Shown one piece after another: positions 30,982 through 38,431 of a stretch of 64,000 nt of DNA (positions are counted from its first letter, which is position 1; each line of letters begins with the position of its first letter). A model generated the notes under the pieces. It saw only the letters and a list, made by a program, of their open reading frames with translations, did no database searches and had not been told where the DNA came from. This stretch comes from Mycobacterium colombiense CECT 3035. GTDB lineage: Bacteria; Actinomycetota; Actinomycetes; Mycobacteriales; Mycobacteriaceae. The DNA is taken from assembly GCF_002105755.1 (NCBI RefSeq), contig NZ_CP020821.1, positions 1,736,001 through 1,800,000 on the forward strand, written 5' to 3'. A program made the position numbers and the translations under genes.

Positions 30982-31470
30982 TTATCCGGGGCGCGCGCAG
31001 TCCTCAGTGGCGGGCGCCGACGGCCACGCGCAGGCGTCGATGTCCGTCACGCCCCGCTCGCCCCCGCCGGTGAAGACACCGAAAGCGTTGCCGTTCCTGG
31101 CGGTGTACGTGGCACCGCCGCCATCCGGACCGCCACCGGTCCTGTCGACGATCAGCGTCCAGTTCATCCGCAACAGCGCGGCCTTGTATCCGCCCATCAC
31201 CTCGGCAGGAGATCCGTCGACGAAGAAGTGCGAGCGGACGCCGCCGTCGTGAATGGGATCGGGGCCGTCGGTTCTGCTCGTCCTCGCCGGCGTCGGGATC
31301 AGCGACCGCAGATACGCGGCGGCGGCCGCGTTCGTCGCCTGCGACACGAGGGTGGTGACCGTGTTGGTGTGGTTTCCGCCCGTGCTCGTCGAAATGCCCA
31401 CATACGGTGAACCACCGCACGCCGCCGCCAGTCCGGCGGCCGCAGCCGCAACGCAGACAGTGGGGCGCAT
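30982..31470 (-). CDS. Putative lipoprotein (intact copy)
   Basis: This 162-residue protein has a short signal peptide with a lipobox-like sequence (GLAAACGGS, Cys at residue 18). An exported domain follows with a Thr/Asn-rich stretch (STSTGGNHTNTV), two further cysteines near the C-terminus (DIDACAW and TEDCARPG) and an FFVDGSPAEVMGGYKAALLRM segment. I do not recognise the family. The remnant copy at 36.7 kb has the cleaner lipobox LAAC, one Ala shorter. It is convergent with glnA1 and shares its terminator hairpin. Confidence 0.7.
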   Translation of the reverse strand: MRPTVCVAAAAAGLAAACGGSPYVGISTSTGGNHTNTVTTLVSQATNAAAAAYLRSLIPTPARTSRTDGPDPIHDGGVRSHFFVDGSPAEVMGGYKAALLRMNWTLIVDRTGGGPDGGGATYTARNGNAFGVFTGGGERGVTDIDACAWPSAPATEDCARPG

Positions 31471-31573
31471 CTCGACTCCGTTCGGTCCAAGGATTCCCGA
31501 AACATAGGCGATGGCGAGGCGCGCGGGCGTGCCATCGCCTCCGGTTAGGTGCCGGGTGGCCCCGAATGAGGTG

Positions 31574-32137
31574 TCAGGCCGATGGTCCGAAGACTTTCTC
31601 CACGGTTCGAGGTATGCGTTTGACGGCGGCGGGTCCAGTGAGGGCCAATTGCATCAGGTAGCCGGGCAGTACACACAACAGCAGGTCGGTGATCGCCGCC
31701 GCGTCACGGCCGGGGCGTTTGGGCGATCGTAGGAGCCGTGCCGCATCTGCGATCGAGTCGCGGAGTCGTTCCGCCAAAACGGGATTGCGCATCGCCTCCG
31801 ACCAGACGAGCAACGCGATCGCGGCAAATCCATCCTCGGCGTGACGGGCGGTGACGAAGTCAAGGACGGCACCGATGGCCGCTTCCGCGGTCAAGCCGTC
31901 CCCGATCGACGCGCGGATCACGCTGACAACCTGATCAAGGTTCTCGGCGGCGATCGTCTCGATGACGGCGTCCTTGCTGGGAAAGTAGCGGTATACCGCC
32001 CCGGAGGAAACACCGGCCTCGTCGACAAGGTCCTGCATCGAAGTGCCATGGAAGCCGTCACGCACAAAGCATCTGCGTGCCGCGGCCAGGATGTGCGCGC
32101 GGCGTTCGGCGCGGTACTCGTGTGACACCTTCGGCAT
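31574..32137 (-). CDS. TetR/AcrR family transcriptional regulator
   Basis: This 187-residue regulator has an N-terminal helix-turn-helix (ILAAARRCFVRDGFHGTSM then DEAGVSSGAVYRYFPSKDAV, residues about 15-60) and a ligand-binding C-terminal domain. I chose the ATG at 32137 (MPKVSHEYRAERR) because AGGG lies 7 bases upstream; a GTG two codons earlier is possible. It is divergent from a three-gene oxidoreductase operon, and an inverted repeat just upstream of its start is a likely operator. The inducer is unknown; an electrophile or aromatic compound would suit the target genes. Confidence 0.9.
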   Translation of the reverse strand: MPKVSHEYRAERRAHILAAARRCFVRDGFHGTSMQDLVDEAGVSSGAVYRYFPSKDAVIETIAAENLDQVVSVIRASIGDGLTAEAAIGAVLDFVTARHAEDGFAAIALLVWSEAMRNPVLAERLRDSIADAARLLRSPKRPGRDAAAITDLLLCVLPGYLMQLALTGPAAVKRIPRTVEKVFGPSA

Positions 32138-32152
32138 GGTCACACCCTAACT

Positions 32153-32178
32153 CAAACGCACACGATCGTTCGCGTTTG
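32153..32178. promoter_or_regulatory. Candidate TetR operator in divergent promoter region
   Basis: CAAACGC and its complement GCGTTTG are separated by 12 bases whose centre is also palindromic (CGATCG). The site lies 15 bases upstream of the tetR start and overlaps a possible minus-35 element TTGACG (32176-32181) for the divergent operon, with an AT-rich stretch near 32199-32206 as a minus-10 candidate. Repression of both directions is inferred. Confidence 0.5.
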
Positions 32179-32338
32179 ACGTCATCGAGCTACGGTGGCA
32201 TCATAAAAAACGAACGCCCATTCTCTTATCTGGGCGACCGAACCGTACCCTGATCCCCTGCACTTTTCATAGTTCGTCGTCGGGTGGCACATGTCGACCC
32301 TCGGGAATAGGAGCGTCCATGATTGGTTGTGCTGAGGT

Positions 32339-33298
32339 ATGAAAGCGATCGGCTACACGGAATTCGGTCCTCCAGAAGTCTTGCGCGTCTTGGAGTTACC
32401 GGAGCCTCACGCGGGGCGGGGGCAGGTTCGCGTCCGCGTCCAGGCGTGCGCTGTCAATCCTGCTGACACAGCGGCCCGGTCGGGCTGGATGCGCAGGACC
32501 TATGCGCCAGACACGCTCCCGGGAGGGAAATACCCCGAACCGCCGTACGTGCCTGGATGGGACTTCTGCGGTGTTGTCGACGAGTCCGCCGACGGCGCTG
32601 CGATCCCGGTCGGCCAACAGGTTATCGGCCTCACGCGCAGCCCGATGGGCGATGTCGGCGCGTACGCCGAATACGTGGTCACCGACGCTGGGTCGGTTGT
32701 GCGAGCACCCGGTAACGCCACAGCCGCTGCCGCGTCCACCCTTCTCATGAATGCGCTGACCGCCTACGCCATGCTCGAGGCACTGGCCGTCCCCGCCGGC
32801 GGCACCGTCGCGGTGACGGGAGCGGCCGGAGCTCTGGGCGGCTACGCCGTTCAATTAGCCAAAAGCCAAGGGCTGCAAGTGGTCGCTGATGCCGCGGAAA
32901 CCGACGAGCAGCTGGTGAAGGAGTTAGGGGCAGACATCGTCGTCCGCCGCGGAGACAAGGTGGCCGACCGCATCCGTGGCGCGATACCTGACGGCGTCGA
33001 CGGTGTCGTCGACGCGGCACTGTACAAGGACGCGATCGTTCCCGCGATCCGCGATGGCGGCGCCGCCACCTCCGCCCGCCAACATGTCGGCGTCACCGAC
33101 CGAAACATTGTGTGGCACACAGTGTCCGTGACCGAACACACCACACGCACCGACGTCCTGAACACCCTGCGCGATCTCGCGGAGACCGGTGTCCTGACGC
33201 TACGGGTAGCGGACATCCTTCCGGCCGAGCAGGCCGCCGAGGCACATCGGCGGTTGGAGGCCGGCGGGCTGCGGGGCCGTCTCGTGCTCACCTGGTAG
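32339..33298 (+). CDS. NADP-dependent quinone oxidoreductase-like protein (MDR superfamily)
   Basis: This 319-residue zinc-independent medium-chain dehydrogenase/reductase resembles quinone oxidoreductases. It has an N-terminal GroES-like fold (VRVQACAVNPADTAARSG) and the nucleotide-binding VTGAAGALGGYAVQLAKSQG near residue 160. No structural-zinc cysteines are seen. The ATG at 32339 follows a GAGG. It is the first gene of an operon of three redox enzymes with gaps of about 50 bases, opposite a TetR gene. Reduction of quinones or alpha,beta-unsaturated carbonyls is likely but not proven. Confidence 0.85.
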   Translation: MKAIGYTEFGPPEVLRVLELPEPHAGRGQVRVRVQACAVNPADTAARSGWMRRTYAPDTLPGGKYPEPPYVPGWDFCGVVDESADGAAIPVGQQVIGLTRSPMGDVGAYAEYVVTDAGSVVRAPGNATAAAASTLLMNALTAYAMLEALAVPAGGTVAVTGAAGALGGYAVQLAKSQGLQVVADAAETDEQLVKELGADIVVRRGDKVADRIRGAIPDGVDGVVDAALYKDAIVPAIRDGGAATSARQHVGVTDRNIVWHTVSVTEHTTRTDVLNTLRDLAETGVLTLRVADILPAEQAAEAHRRLEAGGLRGRLVLTW

Positions 33299-33348
33299 CT
33301 CACATAAGCCGCCGCACCGCGTCCTGATCGACGGCCGAGAGGAATCGA

Positions 33349-34518
33349 ATGATGAAGGACTTTCGCCCACCCCACTCGTCTCAGGTGGACGACGCTGTCG
33401 ACATCTCGGGCTTGCTGACTCCGTTGTCGGTGGGCTCGCTACGGCTGCCAAACCGGTTCGCACTCGCGCCGATGACGCGCTACGCGACCCCCGACGGCGT
33501 ACCCACCGCGGCGTACGTCCCCTACCTTCGGCGGCGCGCCGCGGGCGGAATGGGCCTGTTGATCACCGAATCAGCCCTGATCCCCGACCCGAGCACCGCG
33601 ATGGACCTCGACATGCTCAGCTACTTCCACGACAACGCGAAAGCCGCATGGAAGCCGGTGGTGGAGGCTGTCCACGACGAAGGTGCGGCAATTTTCTCCC
33701 AGCTGCTGCACGCAGGCGTCTACCGCGGCCACCGTCCCAGCATCTTTCCCGATGTCCCCACCGCCAGTCCGTCTGGAATCGACTTTTACGGTGAGCCTAT
33801 CGGTAAGGCGTTGTCCACCAACGACATCGACAACATCATCGCGAGCTACGTGAAGGCGGCCCGCGACGCGCAGTGGGCGGGTTTCGACGGCATCGAAGTG
33901 CACGGTGCCCACGGATACCTTCCCGACCTGTTTTTATGGGAGCGCACCAACCAGCGTTCGGACCGCTACGGTGGCGCGTTGGCAGACAGGACACGCTTCG
34001 CGTGCGAACTGGTCGGCGCCCTACGCAGCGAACTCGGATCGGACACCGTGATCAGCTTCCGATTCTCCCAGTGGAAGGCCGACCTCTTCGACGCGCGAAT
34101 CGCCAACACCCCAATCGAACTGGAAACGGTGCTCGGCCCGCTTACCGCCGCCGGAGTCGATATCTTTCATCCCTCGACACGCCGGCACTATGACGCCGCG
34201 TTCCCTGACCTCGGCGGCGCCGACGGTCGACTCAGCCTCGCCGGGTGGACCAAGAAGATCACCGGCCATCCCACTATCACCGTTGGATCGATCGCACTGA
34301 CCAAGACCATCGGCGAATCAGGCGCCACGGCCGGCGGTCACGCGGACATCGCCTCCCTGCACGCCCTCGTTCGCCAGTACGAGCGCGGCGAGTTCGACAT
34401 CGCAGCCATCGGGCGGGCCGCCCTGGCCAATCCCGACATCGTTCACAAGATCCACTCCGGACGTAGCCAGGAACTCATCCCTTACAACGAAAGCCGACAC
34501 AAACTCACACTCCGGTGA
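33349..34518 (+). CDS. Old yellow enzyme family NADH:flavin oxidoreductase
   Basis: This 389-residue FMN-dependent ene-reductase has a TIM-barrel layout: LRLPNRFALAPMTRYATPDG at the start, SQLLHAG, the substrate-binding EVHGAHGYLPDLFLWERTNQ near residue 182 and the DRYGG motif after it. The C-terminal phosphate-binding AAIGRAALANPD is present. The two in-frame ATGs at 33349 and 33352 cannot be told apart; AGAGG lies upstream. It is the middle gene of the oxidoreductase operon. Such enzymes reduce activated alkenes, nitro compounds or enones. Confidence 0.9.
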   Translation: MMKDFRPPHSSQVDDAVDISGLLTPLSVGSLRLPNRFALAPMTRYATPDGVPTAAYVPYLRRRAAGGMGLLITESALIPDPSTAMDLDMLSYFHDNAKAAWKPVVEAVHDEGAAIFSQLLHAGVYRGHRPSIFPDVPTASPSGIDFYGEPIGKALSTNDIDNIIASYVKAARDAQWAGFDGIEVHGAHGYLPDLFLWERTNQRSDRYGGALADRTRFACELVGALRSELGSDTVISFRFSQWKADLFDARIANTPIELETVLGPLTAAGVDIFHPSTRRHYDAAFPDLGGADGRLSLAGWTKKITGHPTITVGSIALTKTIGESGATAGGHADIASLHALVRQYERGEFDIAAIGRAALANPDIVHKIHSGRSQELIPYNESRHKLTLR

Positions 34519-34570
34519 TGAGCGACACGAATCTCATCCGCGCCTGAGATCCGAGTGAAAGGAGATCACC

Positions 34571-35584
34571 ATGCGCGCATATCGATTCGATAGCCACGGT
34601 GGGCTAGACGGTCTGCAGTTGCACGACGAACCTGTGCCCGCACCCCAACGAGGAGAACTCCTGCTGCGGGTCAAGGCGGTCTCGCTGAACTATCGCGACA
34701 TAGCGATCCCACTGGGCCGTTACGTGCGTAAGGCCAAAGTCGGTTTGGTGCCGTGCAGCGACGCCGTTGCCGAAGTCGTCGAGATCGGTGAGGGCGTCGC
34801 TGACTATCGTCCCGGCGACCGGGTGGTAGGGACATTTCAACCCAGGTGGTTCGGTGGAACACTGCCGGCGACCGCAGAGTCCGACAGTTACGGCAGCGGA
34901 CAGGACGGATGGCTCACCGAATACAAAGTGGTCTCACGGGAATCGGTCGTCGCCGTGCCACCCGCTCTGTCCGACGACCATGCCGCCACGCTGCCCTGCG
35001 CCGGTGTCACCGCCTGGAATGCGCTGGGCGGTCCGGCACCGATCCGCGCCGGCCAAACCGTATTGACGCTCGGTTCCGGCGGGGTGTCGGTGTTCGCCGT
35101 GCAACTGGCGAAACTTGCTGGGGCTCATGTCATCGCGACAACCTCGAGCACCCATAAGGCGCAGGTGTTGCAGTCGTTGGGGGCGGACGAGGTCATCAAT
35201 TACCGCACCGATGCCCAGTGGGGCCAACGGGTGCGGCAATTGACCGAAGGCCGCGGGGTCGACCGCGTCGTCGAAGTCGGCGGACCGGCCACCATCGAGC
35301 AGTCATTGCGGGCGGTCGCCGTGGGCGGGGAGGTGACGTTGATCGGCTTCCTGAGCGAGGACAATCCCGGCATCGACTATTTCTTGCTCAAAGGCAGCGG
35401 CGCGATAACCCGGTCCATCACGGTCGGCGACCGCACCGAGCTGGAAAGTCTGGTGCGAGCCGTCACCACCACAGGGCTCACACCAGTAATCGACGAGATC
35501 TTCGAATTTTCCGACGCGAGAGCGGCATTCGAGCGACTGCGCGACGGAAAGCACCTGGGCAAGCTCGTCATCCGGGTCAGCTGA
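34571..35584 (+). CDS. Zinc-independent alcohol dehydrogenase/quinone reductase-like protein
   Basis: This 337-residue medium-chain dehydrogenase/reductase is the last gene of the operon. It has SLNYRDIAIPLGRY near residue 40, LPCAGVTAWNAL near residue 142 and the Rossmann segment TLGSGGVSVFAVQLAKLAGA near residue 165. The catalytic-zinc ligands of true alcohol dehydrogenases are not conserved. AAAGGAG precedes the ATG at 34571. It is only distantly similar to the first gene of the operon, so the two probably act on different substrates. Confidence 0.85.
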   Translation: MRAYRFDSHGGLDGLQLHDEPVPAPQRGELLLRVKAVSLNYRDIAIPLGRYVRKAKVGLVPCSDAVAEVVEIGEGVADYRPGDRVVGTFQPRWFGGTLPATAESDSYGSGQDGWLTEYKVVSRESVVAVPPALSDDHAATLPCAGVTAWNALGGPAPIRAGQTVLTLGSGGVSVFAVQLAKLAGAHVIATTSSTHKAQVLQSLGADEVINYRTDAQWGQRVRQLTEGRGVDRVVEVGGPATIEQSLRAVAVGGEVTLIGFLSEDNPGIDYFLLKGSGAITRSITVGDRTELESLVRAVTTTGLTPVIDEIFEFSDARAAFERLRDGKHLGKLVIRVS

Positions 35585-35638
35585 GTCGGTCGCACAGACC
35601 GTCGCGTCCTGTCGTTTGACAGCCCAGACGTGAGTCTC

Positions 35639-36049
35639 CTAATCGTGCGCTGAGCGACCGCGGCGTGATCTTGCGGCCGTGCCTCGCGTCGACCACCGCG
35701 ATCCCGAGCTGTCCTTGGCCGCCGCGCGTGACCCCGCGCCCCGAGTGGATGCGTATTTGCGCTCGCGCCCGGATCGATCCTTCAGGTAATGCACACCCAA
35801 AACCGTTGCGCCGACGGGTAATAACACCGGCCACTCCACCAGCCCCACCGCACCCACAACGGCCACCGTAAGCGCCGCCGCGGGAACGGACCGACTGCCG
35901 CTGCTCAGGCCCCTTTGCGCACCTTCGACCGCACCGCGGACACCACCGACCACCCCATTGACGGCGGCACCACCGGCCGCCCCGGCGGCCGCGACGCTAG
36001 CCTCGATCGCGTCGCTGGCGACACGCATCGTACGTCTGAAGACATCCAT
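35639..36049 (-). CDS. Hypothetical protein with Ala/Gly-rich N-terminus and hydrophobic centre
   Basis: This 136-residue protein has an Ala/Gly/Val-rich N-terminal third (AAGAAGGAAVNGVVGGV), a hydrophobic stretch of about 33 residues (AALTVAVVGAVGLVEWPVLL onward) that could be one or two membrane segments, and a very basic Ser/Arg tail. I have a faint impression of the N-terminal extensions and small partner proteins of mycobacterial P-type ATPases, but no ATPase is nearby. The start ATG at 36049 follows AGGAG. It lies in the accessory block and reads against the oxidoreductase operon. Confidence 0.55.
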   Translation of the reverse strand: MDVFRRTMRVASDAIEASVAAAGAAGGAAVNGVVGGVRGAVEGAQRGLSSGSRSVPAAALTVAVVGAVGLVEWPVLLPVGATVLGVHYLKDRSGRERKYASTRGAGSRAAAKDSSGSRWSTRGTAARSRRGRSAHD

Positions 36050-36251
36050 GTTGGCTCCTCCACTGATGGGCCGGGCCGTATGATTCCGGCAACCTCACGT
36101 TATTTCCCCGTTCATCGTTCGTTAAACGACGACTCGACGGGTCCTATCCGTGGGCGTTGACGGCCGCAGCGCTACGAGGAACCGCGAAAGCGCTGGACCA
36201 CACTTGGACCTATCGGCGAGAATCGCCACGGCGACCTCGAAGTGATGACCT

Positions 36252-36551
36252 TTACTGGAGATCAACCAATTGGGCTCTTGGCGAGGCGCCCGGCCCCGGC
36301 GGCAGCCTTCGCTGAGATGGGCGGTCGGCTTCCCGGCCGAGATACTTCTGTTCTAGCCGAGCGATGAGAGCTTCGGCCTCTTTGATATGTCGGCGCAGGG
36401 TCGTTGCTTCTACCCGCAATGCGCCTGCGCGGGCGTTGCTAGCCCTTGCAGTCTGACGCTCGATCCAGGCGAGCTTGCTGTTCATCTCGGTCAGCTTGAC
36501 GCGCAAAGCTCGGGTGAACTCCACGGCCTGAGCGGTCTGCCATCGATCCAT
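36252..36551 (-). CDS. Small coiled-coil hypothetical protein
   Basis: This 99-residue, highly charged protein is predicted almost wholly helical over its first 75 residues, with heptad-like spacing of hydrophobic residues (LRVKLTEMNSKLAWIERQ and LRRHIKEAEALIARLEQKYL). It ends in a Pro/Arg tail. There is no signal peptide and there are no cysteines. Family and function are unknown. It is the last gene of the accessory block, just before repeat copy B. The 200 bases between it and the neighbouring gene at 36049 show nothing I can identify. Confidence 0.5.
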   Translation of the reverse strand: MDRWQTAQAVEFTRALRVKLTEMNSKLAWIERQTARASNARAGALRVEATTLRRHIKEAEALIARLEQKYLGREADRPSQRRLPPGPGASPRAQLVDLQ

Positions 36552-36650
36552 CCCGCGATCTCCCCCCCACGCCAGCTATCTACCCGATCGGTTCAGGCGT
36601 TAAAACCGGGCCGCGCCGAGGGAGGCAACAGCCTCTAAGTCGGCTTGACG

Positions 36651-36686
36651 AAACCACCCGCGTGGAGATTGCCGCGCGGGTGGTTT
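36651..36686. terminator. Terminator hairpin, copy B
   Basis: This is identical to the hairpin at 30925-30960 (12-base-pair stem). It now lies downstream of the LLM/thioesterase/glnE/glnA2 operon and of the small coiled-coil gene, and can end transcripts from the right. Confidence 0.7.
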
Positions 36687-36729
36687 CGCATTTTGCCGCC
36701 TCGGCTGTTATCCGGGGCGCGCGCAGTCC

Positions 36730-36822
36730 TCAGTGGCGGGCGCCGACGATGCCCACATACGGTGAACCACCGCACGCCGCCAGTCCGGCGGCCGCAGCCG
36801 CAACGCAGACAGTGGGACGCAT
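36730..36822 (-). pseudogene. Remnant of the putative lipoprotein gene
   Basis: The first 26 codons repeat the signal peptide and lipobox of the intact gene (MRPTVCVAAAAAGLAAC, then GGSPYVGI). A 371-base deletion then shifts the frame, and translation stops after four more codons. It is a decayed copy of the gene at 30982-31470 within repeat copy B. Confidence 0.8.
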
Positions 36823-36929
36823 CTCGACTCCGTTCAGGGCAAAAATCCCCGAAACATAGGCGATGGCGAGGCGCGCGGGCGCTCCATCGCCTCCGGTTAG
36901 GTGCCGGGCAGCACCGAATGAGGTGTCGT

Positions 36930-37790
36930 CTAGCCGTCGAGCGCGAGGTCCTTGCGGAACCGCTGCATGCCGTCGATCTTGTCGTCCAGGCTGGCGTCGG
37001 GCCCCGCATAGAACATCCACGGCATGGTGATGATGCCGGTGATGCCGGCGTCCTCGACGCGTCGGTAGTCGGCGGTGGTGAACGCGTCGGTCAGCGGTGT
37101 CAGGATGGTGAAATCGTCCATGGTCAAACCGTTTTCGGCTCGCATCTCCCGCAGCCGGCCCACCGCTTCGATGGCCCGCTCGGACTTGATCAAATCGCCG
37201 ATCCAGCCGTCGTTACGGGCGGCGCGGCGCAGCGCGATGTCGGACAGGCCACCGACGTACACCGGTATCGGCGGCGGGGTGGGCTGCATCTCCAGCCGCG
37301 GCGCCCGGTAGAACTGACCGTCGAACTCGGTCCAGCCCGGCGACCACAGCGCCCGCATCAGCTCGATCATCTCGTCGGTACGTTTCCCGCGAGCCTCGAA
37401 TTGCTCACCCATCAAAGCGAATTCCTCGCGGCACCACCCCACGCCGATGCCCAGCTCTACCCGGCCGGACGCCAGGACCGCCGCCGTGCCGATGGCCTTC
37501 GCCGCCGAATAGGGGTTGCGCATCGCGGGGATGTAGACGGTGTTGACGAACCGCAACCGCGTGGTGACCTGGGCCAGCGCACCGACCAGCACCCACGGAT
37601 CGGGCCAGTCGGTGAAGGGCTGCCAGCGCCGCTGGCCGTCTTTGGTGTACGGGTACGGGGTGTCCAGGGTCTCCAGGTTGACGACGTGGTCGGGGATGCC
37701 GATGCCGTCGTAGCCGAGCTCGTCGGCCGCCTTGGCGAGCTCGATGATCTCGCGGGTGTTCAGGAAGGCGCTGCTGATGTAGAACTTCAC
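36930..37790 (-). CDS. LLM-class flavin-dependent oxidoreductase (F420-type)
   Basis: This 286-residue luciferase-like TIM-barrel protein is of the kind that often uses coenzyme F420 in mycobacteria. Motifs are the N-terminal [22 protein letters not shown] near residue 27, the GVGWCREEFALMG segment near residue 118 and PVYVGGLSDIALRRAARNDGW. The start is the GTG at 37790, which overlaps the thioesterase stop (GTGA), so translation is coupled. It ends an operon glnA2-glnE-thioesterase-LLM. Cofactor and substrate are inferred from family resemblance only. Confidence 0.87.
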   Translation of the reverse strand: MKFYISSAFLNTREIIELAKAADELGYDGIGIPDHVVNLETLDTPYPYTKDGQRRWQPFTDWPDPWVLVGALAQVTTRLRFVNTVYIPAMRNPYSAAKAIGTAAVLASGRVELGIGVGWCREEFALMGEQFEARGKRTDEMIELMRALWSPGWTEFDGQFYRAPRLEMQPTPPPIPVYVGGLSDIALRRAARNDGWIGDLIKSERAIEAVGRLREMRAENGLTMDDFTILTPLTDAFTTADYRRVEDAGITGIITMPWMFYAGPDASLDDKIDGMQRFRKDLALDG

Positions 37791-38431
37791 TGCGCCTCCT
37801 GCGCCCAGGCCGGCTCGATGAAGACGCCGTCGGCCTCGACCGTGACGCCGGCGGCATCCGAAATGGTGCCGCGCGCAAACACTTTGCGGCCTTCCTTGCC
37901 GTCGACCCATGCCTCGCAGCGGAGCGGCCCGAGCGGGGTGCCGCGCAGGTATTTCACGGTGATGGTGCCGGTGAAGCGCGCCTTCGACAACCCCTCGCTG
38001 GCCGCCTCGCCGAGCATGTGGTCGAGCACCAGGGCGCTGACGCCGCCGTGCACCAGTTTGGGCGGACCCTCGTAGGCCGAGCCGAGGGTGAACTCGCTCC
38101 AGCAGCGCCCCTCGCCCTCGTGGTGCACGACGATCGGCGGCGCGACGGGGTTGCACACGCCGATCGCGGCGTTGCCCAGCGGCAGCGGGCGGCCGTTGAC
38201 GCGGTAGCTCACCCCGAGCGGGCGGGTGCGTTGCCGCAACGACGCCGTGACGGCCTCGATCGCCCGCTTGGCCTCGCCGACGACGTCGTCGTCGGCCTCG
38301 GTCCGGATGGTGGCGTCGACGAGCTCGCGGACCGCGTCGGCCAGCGGAGCGTACAGCGCTGTCACGCGATCGGCCTCCGCCGCGCTGAGCACCTCGAATG
38401 TGGCGTCCAACGCGCCGGCCTCCTGACTCAA
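37787..38431 (-). CDS. PaaI/hotdog-fold thioesterase
   Basis: This 214-residue acyl-CoA thioesterase-like protein has a helical N-terminal extension and a C-terminal hotdog domain. The latter carries [21 protein letters not shown], where the His-Gly-Gly and Asp positions are the usual PaaI active-site region. The apparent start is TTG at 38431, overlapping the glnE stop (TTGA). Its own stop overlaps the LLM start. I recall no counterpart between glnE and glnA1 in H37Rv. The substrate is unknown. Confidence 0.85.
   Translation of the reverse strand: MSQEAGALDATFEVLSAAEADRVTALYAPLADAVRELVDATIRTEADDDVVGEAKRAIEAVTASLRQRTRPLGVSYRVNGRPLPLGNAAIGVCNPVAPPIVVHHEGEGRCWSEFTLGSAYEGPPKLVHGGVSALVLDHMLGEAASEGLSKARFTGTITVKYLRGTPLGPLRCEAWVDGKEGRKVFARGTISDAAGVTVEADGVFIEPAWAQEAQ

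Larger units (their letters stand above)
30911..31575 (+). repeat. Direct repeat, copy A (full length), left flank of accessory block
   Basis: Copy A spans the glnA1 terminator and a small lipoprotein gene. Its first 112 bases (30911-31022) are identical to 36637-36748. The rest (31394-31575) matches 36749-36926 with scattered differences, and 371 bases of copy A are absent from copy B. The two direct copies bracket about 5.1 kb of genes not expected at this locus. Confidence 0.85.
36637..36926 (+). repeat. Direct repeat, copy B (internally deleted), right flank of accessory block
   Basis: Copy B repeats the glnA1 terminator hairpin and both ends of the lipoprotein region but lacks 371 internal bases relative to copy A. 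It ends just before the stop of the LLM gene, which suggests that copy B marks the ancestral neighbour of that gene. Confidence 0.85.
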
